A DNA stretch of 55,164 nt from Bacteroidota bacterium. GTDB taxonomy: Bacteria > Bacteroidota > Ignavibacteria > UBA10030 > UBA8401. Each line of letters starts with the position of its first letter. Position 1 is the first letter of the stretch. The stretch covers positions 1-55,164 of the forward strand of contig JAQCAB010000010.1 of assembly GCA_027622375.1 (NCBI GenBank). The letters run 5' to 3'. Made by a program: the position numbers and the translations under genes. A model generated the notes under the pieces. The model saw nothing but the letters and a program-made list of their open reading frames with translations. It made no database searches and was not told the DNA's origin. Positions 20,601-27,881 of the stretch are shown here, one piece after another.

Positions 20601-21275
20601 TTTATCCGAAAAGCATTTGGTCAATATACTCCACAATTAAATTATTCTTTTTCGTGGGATGGTTTGGAAAAAATAACTTTGCTCAAAAATTATTTTAATA
20701 GAGTTTCTCTTGAACATACTTACAACTCAAGTTATCGCAAAGCATTAAGAGGTAATCCTTCTGGTGGAACTTTGGTTGAATCGCAAAGAATAAATTATAG
20801 TTTTGCTCCACTTCTTGGAATGAATGTGACTTTTAAAGAAATCTTTAAAGGAAATATTAATTCAAATATCCGATTCTCAACAAATTCATCTTATGATTTA
20901 ATTCCAACTTCAAAAAATATTTCTGAAAATAGTTCTACTGAAATTTCAATCACAGGTGGATTTTCAAGAACTGGTTTTGAAATTCCTGTTTTTGGATTGG
21001 CATTATCAAATGATATTGATTTAAGTTTTTCATATTCATTTTCAAAAAATAATAGACAAACTTTTTCAAGCGAAAATTTAGGAGGTAGTGGAACACCTGG
21101 AGAAGGATCCTCAAGAACAACTTTTGAACCTCGCATTCGATATATTTTAAGTTCGCGAGTTACAGCTTCAGTATTTTACAAATACACAAAGCTTGCGCCA
21201 GATGCAGGAGGTTCACGAATTCCTGGATCAACAACAAATGAAGGGGGATTTGATGTGCATATCTCAATTCAATAA
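14604..21275 (+). CDS. sprA: Type IX secretion outer-membrane translocon SprA (Sov)
   Basis: The 2223-residue protein is in the normal size range for SprA. The start is the TTG at 14604: the frame is closed by a TGA at 14580 and no ATG lies between. A signal peptide follows (TFAIIIFSFSSIAWR). Landmarks include the N-terminal block with NPVFSIFGPPRISLQISG and GDKLNILADWNTQR, the SprA-type GIAYIDDFEGSKRTIPLG segment at about 805-822, an IWVNELRLTD motif, and many barrel strands to the end. SprA is the 36-strand pore through which T9SS cargo crosses the outer membrane, gated by PorV. porX follows after 39 bases, so the channel and its regulator may be coexpressed. Confidence 0.95.
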   Translation: MKAFSFIEKCIFYTFAIIIFSFSSIAWRSGSSFNNSDFLVDSLLTSSPADTLLRYNQFKYKRNSSQTALITNEDKYSFFLEAPSFIQKTIEIDSTGKFVIVRELVDGKDVKIPYQLTLDDFIKLRLRDGIYNLYKNLISLQESSKKKGDALSQLMGSFTNIDIPIPANPVFSIFGPPRISLQISGAVDIRAGFRNTKTEQSTISRLGSERNEPDFSQNVQINVSGMIGDKLNILADWNTQRTFEYENQLRIKYTGYEDEIIQSVEAGNVSLPTNSSFISSSSALFGIKTAMQIGPLKLTAVASQKKGQIQEKSISGGSQEVPFEKRTWEYSRDHFFVDTSYIKYFTPFYTSLQGNSAVQIIDAEIWITHIGPNDPNERKGNAFLNLPAYEPILKNYDPLRNANKTIPGEVEIGSWDKLDKKDYVIHEYTGFITFNKSIQDGQAIAIAYRVANGQGPNDDIFYGDFTNTLQQGDSVLVLKLIKPRNLIPQFSIPWRMMLKNIYSLGGRNVSKTGFELQIFYQLPAKEAITEIGGVKLLSLFGFDNINDVGAKTPDNVFDYNPPFTIDEVRGEIIFPQIRPFDDGITEYFQKNGITIPADSFTFKKLYDTTQLAAQYETSRDRFIIKGKTKAGSSNAINLGFNVVEGSVQVLLNGQPLVINVDYTVDYIVGQILIKNQAALVPGANLQVKFEQNDLFQLASKTLLGLRGETNLTEKSNIGFTLMTLDEQTLSDKVRLNEEPIRNTIMGFDFSTSGTVNFLTDVVNFLPGISTNANSDFTLRGEAAYMSPDPNTKKSTIEIDNAKGIAYIDDFEGSKRTIPLGVGYGLWRDMSPPSINIADTTLIKSKAKMFWYNILPSDISVNEIWGDKKYVARGQEQVTALSLRYDPKKRGAYNFSNDLQKTLLDDPQKNWAGVQRMVSSSVIDLARENINFIEVWVKIYEGYEVGKTKVYLDLGMINEDIIPNKLYNTEDQGVFKNGILNDGEDTGIDGLTNDAEKNYYSSFVNANKNLFSEIVEDPSGDDWQFSSSFELINGTENNGSSEIGRFPDTEDFNRNNILDQTDSYFTYELNLDTSASNLQRAGAGNNGWYQYRIPINEFSNKVGKPDLSIIETIRLWVTGASKVLDIRLVDFNLVGNQWEELVKNDSTFQVSTVNFEDNPEYTIPPGVKRARDRTIVDQEVYGNEQSLSLNIKNLRDNETRFAIKRFSYRPLDVFSYRELRMFVHGQEIDKGALKRFSNDPNNADAEIIVRFGADSLNYYEYRAPVLPGWSEQNNVSIKFSELTAIKQVRDSVNEVVSINVPNGPTNSRYIIKGNPTLTRILFISIGVYNPQNKGVAQLNGEIWVNELRLTDVDDTPGWAYSVTSTLKIADIGSLSFNYSEVDPFFHALQARFGSRTTNKSWNASAAFSLEKFLPESWNGSSFPFSYSHSEALVKPKYIPSSDIDIGEAAKQIYENKKSKTGSEDSAQVAKEKFLIESQTLQISDSYALPNFKINLPGDLWIVKKVINQVSYGFTYNTNSMRSPTIQNKSSWGWNSRVAYIYSLSPENYFEPFKLDWFDYFESIRDFKIFFPVTSYNFGLNLARSQTKEDLRNQLKPIDPTRNFSASRNLAFSWKLTENGFLNLSGDYGLDIGSTLVHLETDTLKKQRNFSDILRDLIGREQLISFGQDNTYSQNFNVNTIPRVPSIFNVNKYVTMALRYGVSYRWANNLQQGDLGKGAGWGNSISLNSDISLKAMVESWIGASTVDKPSEKIPPRSRFDEDEVDKNELRSIEKVKEDTTSKTKTEFRASNQFKNIFKNFIKTPLLDFDRISFSWTQTNSSQNNGIPGRPGFKNLLGTLPFEEYDQHFGPSRLYQLGLVSEPTSDIVGIESKNSFPFFKFKIESGFRAKNANINDAFTQSNKVQIRTNRNLWEGARIDLNWNIGIDYSRNQSLKTDEFGVPTIVSSISGGGIERSFLTFPILNNIQKVSELYNKLKSDDSDKRPNDEKFSEAFEDGLETFSFIRKAFGQYTPQLNYSFSWDGLEKITLLKNYFNRVSLEHTYNSSYRKALRGNPSGGTLVESQRINYSFAPLLGMNVTFKEIFKGNINSNIRFSTNSSYDLIPTSKNISENSSTEISITGGFSRTGFEIPVFGLALSNDIDLSFSYSFSKNNRQTFSSENLGGSGTPGEGSSRTTFEPRIRYILSSRVTASVFYKYTKLAPDAGGSRIPGSTTNEGGFDVHISIQ

Positions 21276-21314
21276 ATAATTGTTTTTAGGACTGACAGTT
21301 ACTAATTTTTGAAA

Positions 21315-22880
21315 ATGAACGAACAAAAAAATATTCTTTGGGTTGATGACGAAATCAATTTACTTCAACCTCACATTCAATATTTAAAAGAACGTGGATA
21401 CGAGATTGACACATCCACAAATGGAATTGACGCAATTGATTTGATACAACATAAAAATTATAATTTGATTCTTTTGGATGAGATGATGCCTGGCAAAGAT
21501 GGTCTTGCAACTTTGACGGAAATAAAAGCTTTGCGGCCATATTTACCTGTTGTGATGGTAACTAAAAATGAAGAAGAAACTTTAATGGAAGAAGCAATTG
21601 GTAGTATGATTGCTGATTATTTAACAAAACCTGTAAACCCAAGTCAGATTTTACTTGTCTGTAAAAAATTTTTAGAGAAAAAACAAATTCTGGAAACACA
21701 AATCTCAAAAGAATATTTGCAAGAATTTAATATAATCTCACAAGCTTTAATGAATCCGATGAATGTTGATGAGTGGATTGAACTTTATAAAAAAATAACT
21801 TTATGGCAAATCCAGTTGGATGATCATCCGCAATTAGGAATTCAAGAAATGCTTGCTGATCAAATTAAAGAATGTAATTCTGCATTTTCAAAATTTGTTG
21901 AACAGAATTATTCAACTTGGATTAATGAAAAAGAAAAACATAAAAGGCCAACTTTATCACATGATGTTGTTGAGAAGTCGGTAGTTCCTCTTTTAGAAAA
22001 AAATAAATCCATTTTTTTTATTGTTGTTGATTGCATGAGGTTAGATCAGTGGTTATTGATGGAAAGAGAATTGCATAATTTATTTCAAATTTCAACTGAA
22101 TATTATTTATCAATTTTACCAACTGCAACTCCATTTTCAAGAAATGCAATTTTTAGTTCTTTATTGCCAAGTGATATTTTAAAAATCTACCCAGAATATT
22201 GGCAAGGTGAAGATGGAAACGAAACAAGTTATAATAAATATGAAAAAGAATTATTACAAAAATATTTTGATAGAAAAAAAATTACAATTTCTCCTGATTT
22301 AAAATATTTTAAAATTCATGACAAAGATTTTGGCAGACAATTGCAGCAAACAATTAATTCATACGTTACAAATAAATTAACTTCTATTGTTATAAATTTT
22401 GTTGATATGCTCGCTCATCACAGATCTGATAGTATGTTGTTAAAAGAAATTGCGCCTGATGAAGCTGGTTATCGATCTTTAACTTCAAGTTGGTTTAAAC
22501 ATTCATCGCTTTTGGGAATGTTGCAAACACTTTCAAAACATAAAAATGTTACAATTGTTTTAACGACCGATCATGGTAGTATTAGATGTTTTAGAGGAAC
22601 AAAAGTAATAGCTGATCGTGCAACATCAACAAGCTTGCGTTACAAATTTGGGAGAAATTTAAAATGCGACACAAAACATTCTCTTTTTGTTAAAGATCCT
22701 GAGCAATTAAAACTACCAAAATCAAGTTTTACTGAAAATTTTATTGCCGCAAAAGAGGATTATTATTTTGTATATCCAACAGAGTATAATAAATATTTAA
22801 ATCAATATCGGGATAGTTTTCAACATGGCGGAATTTCGATGGAAGAAATGATTTTGCCAATTGTAACTTTATCAACTTAA
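21315..22880 (+). CDS. porX: PorX: response regulator fused to PglZ/alkaline-phosphatase-like domain
   Basis: I chose the ATG at 21315 over a TTG two codons earlier; the product is 521 residues. An N-terminal receiver domain has the acidic pair Asp11/Asp12, phospho-acceptor Asp55 (LILLDEMMPG), Thr83 and Lys105 (YLTKP). After a helical linker comes a PglZ domain of the alkaline phosphatase superfamily: Asp239 (VVDCMR), Thr270/Thr272 (LPTATPFSR), Asp419-His420 (TTDHGS) and His504 (QHGG), a complete metal and nucleophile set. In Porphyromonas, PorX with the kinase PorY and sigma factor SigP controls T9SS genes, and its PglZ domain acts on nucleotide substrates. No porY or sigP homologue is in this window. 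tsaE follows directly. Confidence 0.92.
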   Translation: MNEQKNILWVDDEINLLQPHIQYLKERGYEIDTSTNGIDAIDLIQHKNYNLILLDEMMPGKDGLATLTEIKALRPYLPVVMVTKNEEETLMEEAIGSMIADYLTKPVNPSQILLVCKKFLEKKQILETQISKEYLQEFNIISQALMNPMNVDEWIELYKKITLWQIQLDDHPQLGIQEMLADQIKECNSAFSKFVEQNYSTWINEKEKHKRPTLSHDVVEKSVVPLLEKNKSIFFIVVDCMRLDQWLLMERELHNLFQISTEYYLSILPTATPFSRNAIFSSLLPSDILKIYPEYWQGEDGNETSYNKYEKELLQKYFDRKKITISPDLKYFKIHDKDFGRQLQQTINSYVTNKLTSIVINFVDMLAHHRSDSMLLKEIAPDEAGYRSLTSSWFKHSSLLGMLQTLSKHKNVTIVLTTDHGSIRCFRGTKVIADRATSTSLRYKFGRNLKCDTKHSLFVKDPEQLKLPKSSFTENFIAAKEDYYFVYPTEYNKYLNQYRDSFQHGGISMEEMILPIVTLST

Positions 22881-22881
22881 A

Positions 22882-23313
22882 ATGGATTTAAGAATAAATT
22901 CAAATTCTGTTGAGGAAACAATTATTGCAGGAGAAAAATTCTCTAATAATTTAATTGCTGGAGATATTATTGAAATTACGGGAGAAATTGGATCTGGCAA
23001 AACTCATTTTGTAAAAGGAATTGCAAAAGGATTTAATTTTAAACGCGCAGCTTTAAGTCCAACTTTTACAATTGTAAATGAATATATCGGTGGAAAATTA
23101 CCGATTTATCACTTTGATTGTTTTAGAATTAAAAACACAAATGAATTAAAAGAAATTGGAATTGATAATTATTTATTTGGAGATGGCGTTTCGGTTATCG
23201 AGTGGGGAGAAGTTGTTGAAGAATTTTTACCATTACCAAGATATTTATGTCAGTTTTCTTATGGCCAAAAATCAAATGAGAGATTGATTAAAATTAAAAA
23301 ATTAGAAAAATGA
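22882..23313 (+). CDS. tsaE: TsaE, ATPase of the tRNA t6A modification system
   Basis: At 143 residues it has normal TsaE length. The Walker A motif GEIGSGKT lies at 34-41, SPTFTIVNEY at 59-68, the HFDCFRI block at 77-83, and VIEWGE near 114-119. TsaE is the P-loop ATPase that resets the TsaB-TsaD-TsaE complex, which transfers threonylcarbamoyl to A37 of ANN-decoding tRNAs in the cytoplasm. The next gene encodes TsaB, its partner, with a 4-base ATGA overlap. It begins one base after the porX stop. Confidence 0.93.
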   Translation: MDLRINSNSVEETIIAGEKFSNNLIAGDIIEITGEIGSGKTHFVKGIAKGFNFKRAALSPTFTIVNEYIGGKLPIYHFDCFRIKNTNELKEIGIDNYLFGDGVSVIEWGEVVEEFLPLPRYLCQFSYGQKSNERLIKIKKLEK

Positions 23314-23975
23314 TTTTTGGAATCGAAACAGCAACTACAAGTTGCAGTGTTACAATTTATGATGATATAAATTCTAAAATAATTTCAACCAAAACACTTT
23401 TTCAAAAAAATATTCATTCTGAAAATTTATTACAAATTACAGATGATATAATTTGTGAAGCAAAAATAAATCTTAGCCAAATAAAAAAAATTGCAGTTTC
23501 AATTGGACCAGGTTCATTTACAGGTTTGAGAATTGGTTTAAGTGCGGCAAAAGGATTGGCGACTGCTCTTGAAATTCCGATTACTGCAATTCCAACAATT
23601 GATGGTTTAATTTACACAGCTGCACTTGAAAATAAATTATCTTCGAACTCAAAAATTATGGGAATAATTTATGCTGGAAGAGATGAAGTATTTTGCGCTA
23701 AATATGATTTTAATAATAAAATGAGAAGAAATTCTCAATATGAAATAAAACCTATAATTGATATATTAAATTCAAATAGTGATTATCAATTAATTTTATC
23801 AAATGAATGGAACGAACCTGATAAAAAGTTTCCGAGTGATAAAATTACTGTAATTACTTGTTCATCAATTTCAATTGCACAATTAGCAACTGAAAATGAA
23901 TATACAGTTTATAATAATTTTGAAGATTTAGAACCGATGTATATTCGAAGTTTTGAAGCAAAATTAAATAAATAA
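23310..23975 (+). CDS. tsaB: TsaB, tRNA t6A threonylcarbamoyltransferase complex subunit
   Basis: The 221-residue protein belongs to the ASKHA-fold YeaZ/TsaB family. It opens with IFGIETATTSCSVTIYD, then HSENLL at 36-41, and the diagnostic SIGPGSFTGLRIG at about 64-76 followed by KGLA. TsaB is a non-catalytic scaffold that dimerises with TsaD and is required for t6A synthesis. The pairing with tsaE, with an ATGA overlap, fits cotranslation of complex partners. The catalytic subunit TsaD is not in the window. Confidence 0.92.
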   Translation: MIFGIETATTSCSVTIYDDINSKIISTKTLFQKNIHSENLLQITDDIICEAKINLSQIKKIAVSIGPGSFTGLRIGLSAAKGLATALEIPITAIPTIDGLIYTAALENKLSSNSKIMGIIYAGRDEVFCAKYDFNNKMRRNSQYEIKPIIDILNSNSDYQLILSNEWNEPDKKFPSDKITVITCSSISIAQLATENEYTVYNNFEDLEPMYIRSFEAKLNK

Positions 23976-23980
23976 AATAA

Positions 23981-24820
23981 ATGGCTTGGTTTAAAAGATC
24001 AAAAGAAAATATTAGTATTGAGTCGCAAAAGCGAGACACACCTGAAGGTTTGTGGAAAAAATGTCCAGCTTGTGGAGAAATATTGCATATTCAAACTTTG
24101 AAAGAAAATTTATCAGTTTGCTCAAAATGTAATTATCATTTTAGAATTGGTTCGGAAGAATATTTTTCATTTTTACTTGATGATAAATCTTTTAAAGAAT
24201 ATGATGCAAAAATGATTTCAAAAGACTTTTTAAATTTTGTTGATACAAAAAAATATAAAGATCGAATTCGAGAGGCAATTAAAAGTACAGGATTAAAAGA
24301 TGCAATTCGTTATGGGACAGCAACAATAAATAAAATTCCTGTTTCAATCGCATGTATGGATTTTGAATTTATTGGTGGAAGTATTGGTTCAGTTGTTGGA
24401 GAAAAAATTGCACGGGCAGCTGATTTAGCATTAAATAAAAAAATTCCTTTAATAATTATTTCTTCAAGTGGTGGGGCAAGAATGATGGAAGCTGCGTACT
24501 CACTTATGCAACTCGCAAAAACAAGTAGCAGATTAAATCGTTTAGCAAAAGCAAAAGTGCCTTACATTTCAATCTTAACTGATCCCACAACTGGTGGAGC
24601 TTCAGCAAGTTTTAGTATGTTGGGTGATATTCATATTGCTGAGCCTGGCGCATTAATTGGATTTGCAGGACCTCGTGTTATTAAACAAACAATCAAAAAA
24701 GAATTGCCAGAAGGTTTTCAAAAAGCGGAAACAGTTTTGGAAAAAGGATTTATTGATTTAGTTGTCCACAGAAAAGAAATTCGTCAAACTTTAACACGAC
24801 TACTTAATTTCATAAAATAA
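23981..24820 (+). CDS. accD: Acetyl-CoA carboxylase carboxyltransferase subunit beta
   Basis: This is the 279-residue AccD. The N-terminal zinc ribbon has four Cys at 28, 31, 47 and 50 (CPAC ... CSKC). The crotonase-like core includes GGSIGSVVGEK at 132-142, the SSGGARM oxyanion-loop motif at 162-168, and DPTTGGASASF at 201-211. With AccA (encoded about 23 kb downstream in this window) it forms the carboxyltransferase that moves CO2 from carboxybiotin to acetyl-CoA, making malonyl-CoA for fatty acid synthesis. Length and motifs are complete. It lies 5 bases after tsaB. Confidence 0.95.
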   Translation: MAWFKRSKENISIESQKRDTPEGLWKKCPACGEILHIQTLKENLSVCSKCNYHFRIGSEEYFSFLLDDKSFKEYDAKMISKDFLNFVDTKKYKDRIREAIKSTGLKDAIRYGTATINKIPVSIACMDFEFIGGSIGSVVGEKIARAADLALNKKIPLIIISSSGGARMMEAAYSLMQLAKTSSRLNRLAKAKVPYISILTDPTTGGASASFSMLGDIHIAEPGALIGFAGPRVIKQTIKKELPEGFQKAETVLEKGFIDLVVHRKEIRQTLTRLLNFIK

Positions 24821-24823
24821 AAA

Positions 24824-25726
24824 ATGCGTATTTCAATTCTCGGAATGCCGATGGATCTTGGACAAGGAAGACGTGGAGTTGATATGGGGCCATCTGCAAT
24901 AAGAATTGCAGGACTTGCTGAAAAATTAAAATCACTCGGTCACCTGGTAAATGATGAAGGAGATATTTTAATAAAAGCCCCAGAACAACAACGAGTGAGA
25001 GATGAAAAATTAAAATATTTAAATGAAATTGTTAGAGGATGTAATTTACTTTCAACAAGAATTGAAAGAATTATGTCGGTCAAAAGTTTTCCACTTATTC
25101 TTGGAGGCGATCACTCAATTGCAATTGGAACTTTAGCTGGTATCTGCAACTTTAATAGAAGACAAAATAAAACAATTGGCCTAATTTGGTTTGATGCTCA
25201 TGGTGATCTAAACACAAACGAGACAACTCCTTCCGGAAATATTCATGGAATGCCACTTGCTGCTTGTCTTGGTATTGGGAGTAAATATTTAACTTCAATC
25301 GGTGGAGAGTTTACAAAAATTCATCCTAAAAATGTAGTATTGATTGGAATTCGTGAATTGGATGAGGGAGAAAAAAAATTAATTAGAAAATTAGGTTTAA
25401 CAATTTACACAATGGAAGATATTGATAGAGAGGGAATGAGTGTAGTTGTAAAAAAATCTTTAAGAAAATTAAAACATGTTGATCATTTGCATGTAAGTTT
25501 TGATTTAGATTCACTTGATCCACAGGTTGCGCCGGGCGTTGGAACGCCTGTTAAGGGGGGTCTTGATTATAGAGAAGTACATTCTTTTATGGAAGCACTT
25601 TTTGATTCAGGACGATTATCAAGTTTAGAAGTTGTTGAAGCAAATCCAATACTTGACATTAAAAATCAAACTGCAGAATTGGCAGTGGATTTAATTCTTT
25701 CAGCTTTCGGAAAAAAAATAATTTGA
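24824..25726 (+). CDS. rocF: Arginase (ureohydrolase family)
   Basis: The 300-residue protein carries all three ureohydrolase manganese motifs: GGDHS at 94-98, DAHGDLN at 124-130, and SFDLDSLDP at 225-233. The following VAPGVGTPVKGGL is typical of true arginases rather than agmatinases, as is the N-terminal PMDLGQGRRGVDMGPSAIR. It hydrolyses arginine to ornithine and urea in the cytoplasm. Neighbours give no arginine-pathway context (argS is four genes away and probably unrelated). Its stop overlaps the next start (TGATG). Confidence 0.9.
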   Translation: MRISILGMPMDLGQGRRGVDMGPSAIRIAGLAEKLKSLGHLVNDEGDILIKAPEQQRVRDEKLKYLNEIVRGCNLLSTRIERIMSVKSFPLILGGDHSIAIGTLAGICNFNRRQNKTIGLIWFDAHGDLNTNETTPSGNIHGMPLAACLGIGSKYLTSIGGEFTKIHPKNVVLIGIRELDEGEKKLIRKLGLTIYTMEDIDREGMSVVVKKSLRKLKHVDHLHVSFDLDSLDPQVAPGVGTPVKGGLDYREVHSFMEALFDSGRLSSLEVVEANPILDIKNQTAELAVDLILSAFGKKII

Positions 25727-26481
25727 TGAAAACAAAATTAGCAATTATAATTTTAGCCGGCGGCAAAGGTACAAGAATGAACAATCCAAATAAATCAAAA
25801 GTAATGTTTGAAGTGTTTGGAGTACCGATGATTGGTCGTGTAGTCAAAGTCGCAACAACTTTAAATCCAGAAATAATTTTAACTGTTGTTGGATATCAAA
25901 AAGAAATGGTAATTAAATATCTTAAAAAATATAATAGCTATGTTAAAACAATTGTTCAAGAACCTCAATTGGGAACAGGACATGCAGTTAAAATAACTGA
26001 AGTTGCGTTAAAAAATTTTGATGGAAATGTTTTAGTTCTATCTGGCGATGTGCCACTTTTAACCAAAGAAACAATTTTAAAATTAATTGATCATCACAAA
26101 AAACAAAAGACAACTGCAACTGTTTTAACTGCAATTTTAAGAGATCCAACTAATTATGGAAGAATAATTAGAACAAATGATGGCAATGTTTTAAAAATTG
26201 TTGAAGATAGAGACGCATCTATAAAAGAGAAAAAAATAAAGGAAATAAATTCTGGCATTTATATTTTTAAAAAAGATCTTTTATTTAGAGCTCTCTCAAA
26301 AATAAAACCACATAATGCCCAAAAAGAATATTATTTGACTGATGTACTTACTACATTAAAAGAGCAGAAAATGAAAGTATCGGCAATATCTACAAATGAC
26401 TATCTTGAAGTTTTGGGAATCAATAATGCTGAACAGTTATTAAAAGTTGAAGAAATATTAATTAATAAAAATAAAAATTAA
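25726..26481 (+). CDS. GlmU-like sugar-1-phosphate nucleotidyltransferase, uridylyltransferase domain only
   Basis: I chose the ATG at 25726 over an in-frame TTG one codon earlier, giving 251 residues. The N-terminal nucleotide-binding signature IILAGGKGTRM is at about 8-18, followed by SKVMFEVFGVPMI. VQEPQLGTGHAV, LSGDVPLL and a GRIIR segment resemble the GlmU pyrophosphorylase domain, which makes UDP-GlcNAc from GlcNAc-1-P. It stops at about half the length of bifunctional GlmU: the left-handed beta-helix acetyltransferase domain is absent. A separate acetyltransferase, or another GlmU elsewhere, would be needed. Exact sugar specificity cannot be fixed. Confidence 0.8.
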   Translation: MKTKLAIIILAGGKGTRMNNPNKSKVMFEVFGVPMIGRVVKVATTLNPEIILTVVGYQKEMVIKYLKKYNSYVKTIVQEPQLGTGHAVKITEVALKNFDGNVLVLSGDVPLLTKETILKLIDHHKKQKTTATVLTAILRDPTNYGRIIRTNDGNVLKIVEDRDASIKEKKIKEINSGIYIFKKDLLFRALSKIKPHNAQKEYYLTDVLTTLKEQKMKVSAISTNDYLEVLGINNAEQLLKVEEILINKNKN

Positions 26482-26516
26482 GTTGATTAAATTTTAAGAA
26501 ATAAGTATTATAAGGA

Positions 26517-26984
26517 ATGAAAAAGTTTATATTTGTCACATTTTTAGTTTTCCAGTTTACTTTTGCTCAATTTAAAAATAATGGGCAAAATGTTCCAAGC
26601 GTAAGCGCTTCTTTATTACGACCAATGAATTTATATGATTTTCAATCTTTAATTGATCCTTCAAAATTACAAATGCGACATTCAATTTCAATGTCATTTT
26701 TATCTGCTGGCAATCAAAATATTATGTTGAATAGTTACACAAATTCATTGTTCTATAAATTTAATAACAAACTTTATGCAAATGTTGATATCAGTGTTCA
26801 AAATTCACCATACAATTCAGTTGATCCACGATTGCAAAATCAATTTTCAGGAATTTTTATAAATAATGCAGAACTTGTTTACAAGCCAACAAAAGATTTT
26901 CATCTAAGTTTTTCCTATCAACAATCTCCATACGCAAATTATTACCGAAACCGTTTATTATTTGACGACCCATTTGGCAAGTAG
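26517..26984 (+). CDS. Small secreted protein of unknown function
   Basis: I do not recognise this 155-residue protein. It has a clear signal peptide (MKKFIFVTFLVFQFTFAQ), then a Gln/Asn/Ser-rich mature part with several short strand-like stretches alternating polar and hydrophobic residues (HSISMSFLSAG, AELVYKPTKDFHLSFSYQQ). It ends in RLLFDDPFGK. This suggests a periplasmic or outer-membrane-associated protein of beta structure. It lies between the GlmU-like gene and a LytR_C protein gene, 35 bases from one and 38 from the other, and could share their transcript. Confidence 0.65.
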   Translation: MKKFIFVTFLVFQFTFAQFKNNGQNVPSVSASLLRPMNLYDFQSLIDPSKLQMRHSISMSFLSAGNQNIMLNSYTNSLFYKFNNKLYANVDISVQNSPYNSVDPRLQNQFSGIFINNAELVYKPTKDFHLSFSYQQSPYANYYRNRLLFDDPFGK

Positions 26985-27022
26985 TAATTATTTTATAAAT
27001 ATTTTGTTGTTGATGTAATTTA

Positions 27023-27487
27023 ATGTCATCTCAAGAAAACGGATTGTTTTCAAAATTATTTTTTACTTTATTTGGATTATTAATTTTGGGGATATTATTT
27101 AGTTTTTATCAATTATTTTCAAATTGGAATGGCAATTTAATTTTAAGAGATGATGTAGTAAAAAAAGATTCTCTTTCATCGATTCAAATAAATGTTTTAA
27201 ATGGTTGCGGAAAAAGTGGAGTTGCAGATAAAGTTACAAATTATTTAAGGAATTTAGGTTACGATATTGTTGATGTTGGGAATTATCAAAATTTTAATGT
27301 TAAAGAAACTTTAGTCATTGATAGAATTGGGGAGAAATTAAATTTTGAAAATCAAGTTCCATATTTAATTGCATCTCAATTAGGGATCAAAAAACAAAAT
27401 GTAGTTCAGCAAATAAATCCTTCATTTTATGTGAATACAACAATATTAATTGGAAGTGATTTTAATAATTTAAAACCTTGGAAGTAA
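27023..27487 (+). CDS. LytR_C domain membrane-anchored protein
   Basis: The 154-residue protein has one N-terminal membrane helix (about residues 12-33, FTLFGLLILGILFSFYQLF) and an extracytoplasmic LytR C-terminal-type domain: IQINVLNGCGKSGVADKV at about 50-67, YDIVDVGNYQNF, and the closing TTILIGSDFNNLKPW. LytR_C domains are often found alone or at the end of LytR-CpsA-Psr proteins; here there is no catalytic LCP domain. Function is not established. rsfS starts four bases after its stop, a gene pair I recall as common in this phylum group. Confidence 0.75.
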   Translation: MSSQENGLFSKLFFTLFGLLILGILFSFYQLFSNWNGNLILRDDVVKKDSLSSIQINVLNGCGKSGVADKVTNYLRNLGYDIVDVGNYQNFNVKETLVIDRIGEKLNFENQVPYLIASQLGIKKQNVVQQINPSFYVNTTILIGSDFNNLKPWK

Positions 27488-27491
27488 ATTT

Positions 27492-27881
27492 ATGACCTCA
27501 AAATTGTTAGCAAAAAAAATATCAAAATTAAGTTTGGAAAAAAAAGCTGAAGATGTTGCAATTCTTGATATTCGTAAGTTAACTACTATGGCAGATTATT
27601 TTGTTATTTGTTCTGCGAATTCAATAAATCAAGTTAAATCAATTGCTGATCATATTGTTGATGAAGTAAAAAAAATTGGAGAATTTGCAACACAACGAGA
27701 AGGTTATGCAGTAGGTTCTTGGATAATTATAGATTTGTTTGATGTTGTGGTTCATGTATTTTTAGAAGAAACACGAAATTATTATAATCTTGAAAAATTG
27801 TGGAGCGATGCAAAAAAAGAAATTATAACCGATAAAATTAAACCTAAAAAAAGTAAATTAGTTCGAGTTAAAAAAGGGTAA
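27492..27881 (+). CDS. rsfS: Ribosome silencing factor RsfS (RsfA/YbeB)
   Basis: This 129-residue protein matches RsfS: VAILDIRKLTTMADYFVICS at about 23-42, then QVKSIADHIVDEVKK, and a closing VGSWIIIDLFDVVVHVF and YYNLEKLW. RsfS binds ribosomal protein uL14 on the 50S subunit and blocks joining with 30S when nutrients are low. A short Lys-rich tail (about 14 residues) extends past the usual end. Its stop overlaps the argS start by one base (TAATG). Confidence 0.93.
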   Translation: MTSKLLAKKISKLSLEKKAEDVAILDIRKLTTMADYFVICSANSINQVKSIADHIVDEVKKIGEFATQREGYAVGSWIIIDLFDVVVHVFLEETRNYYNLEKLWSDAKKEIITDKIKPKKSKLVRVKKG

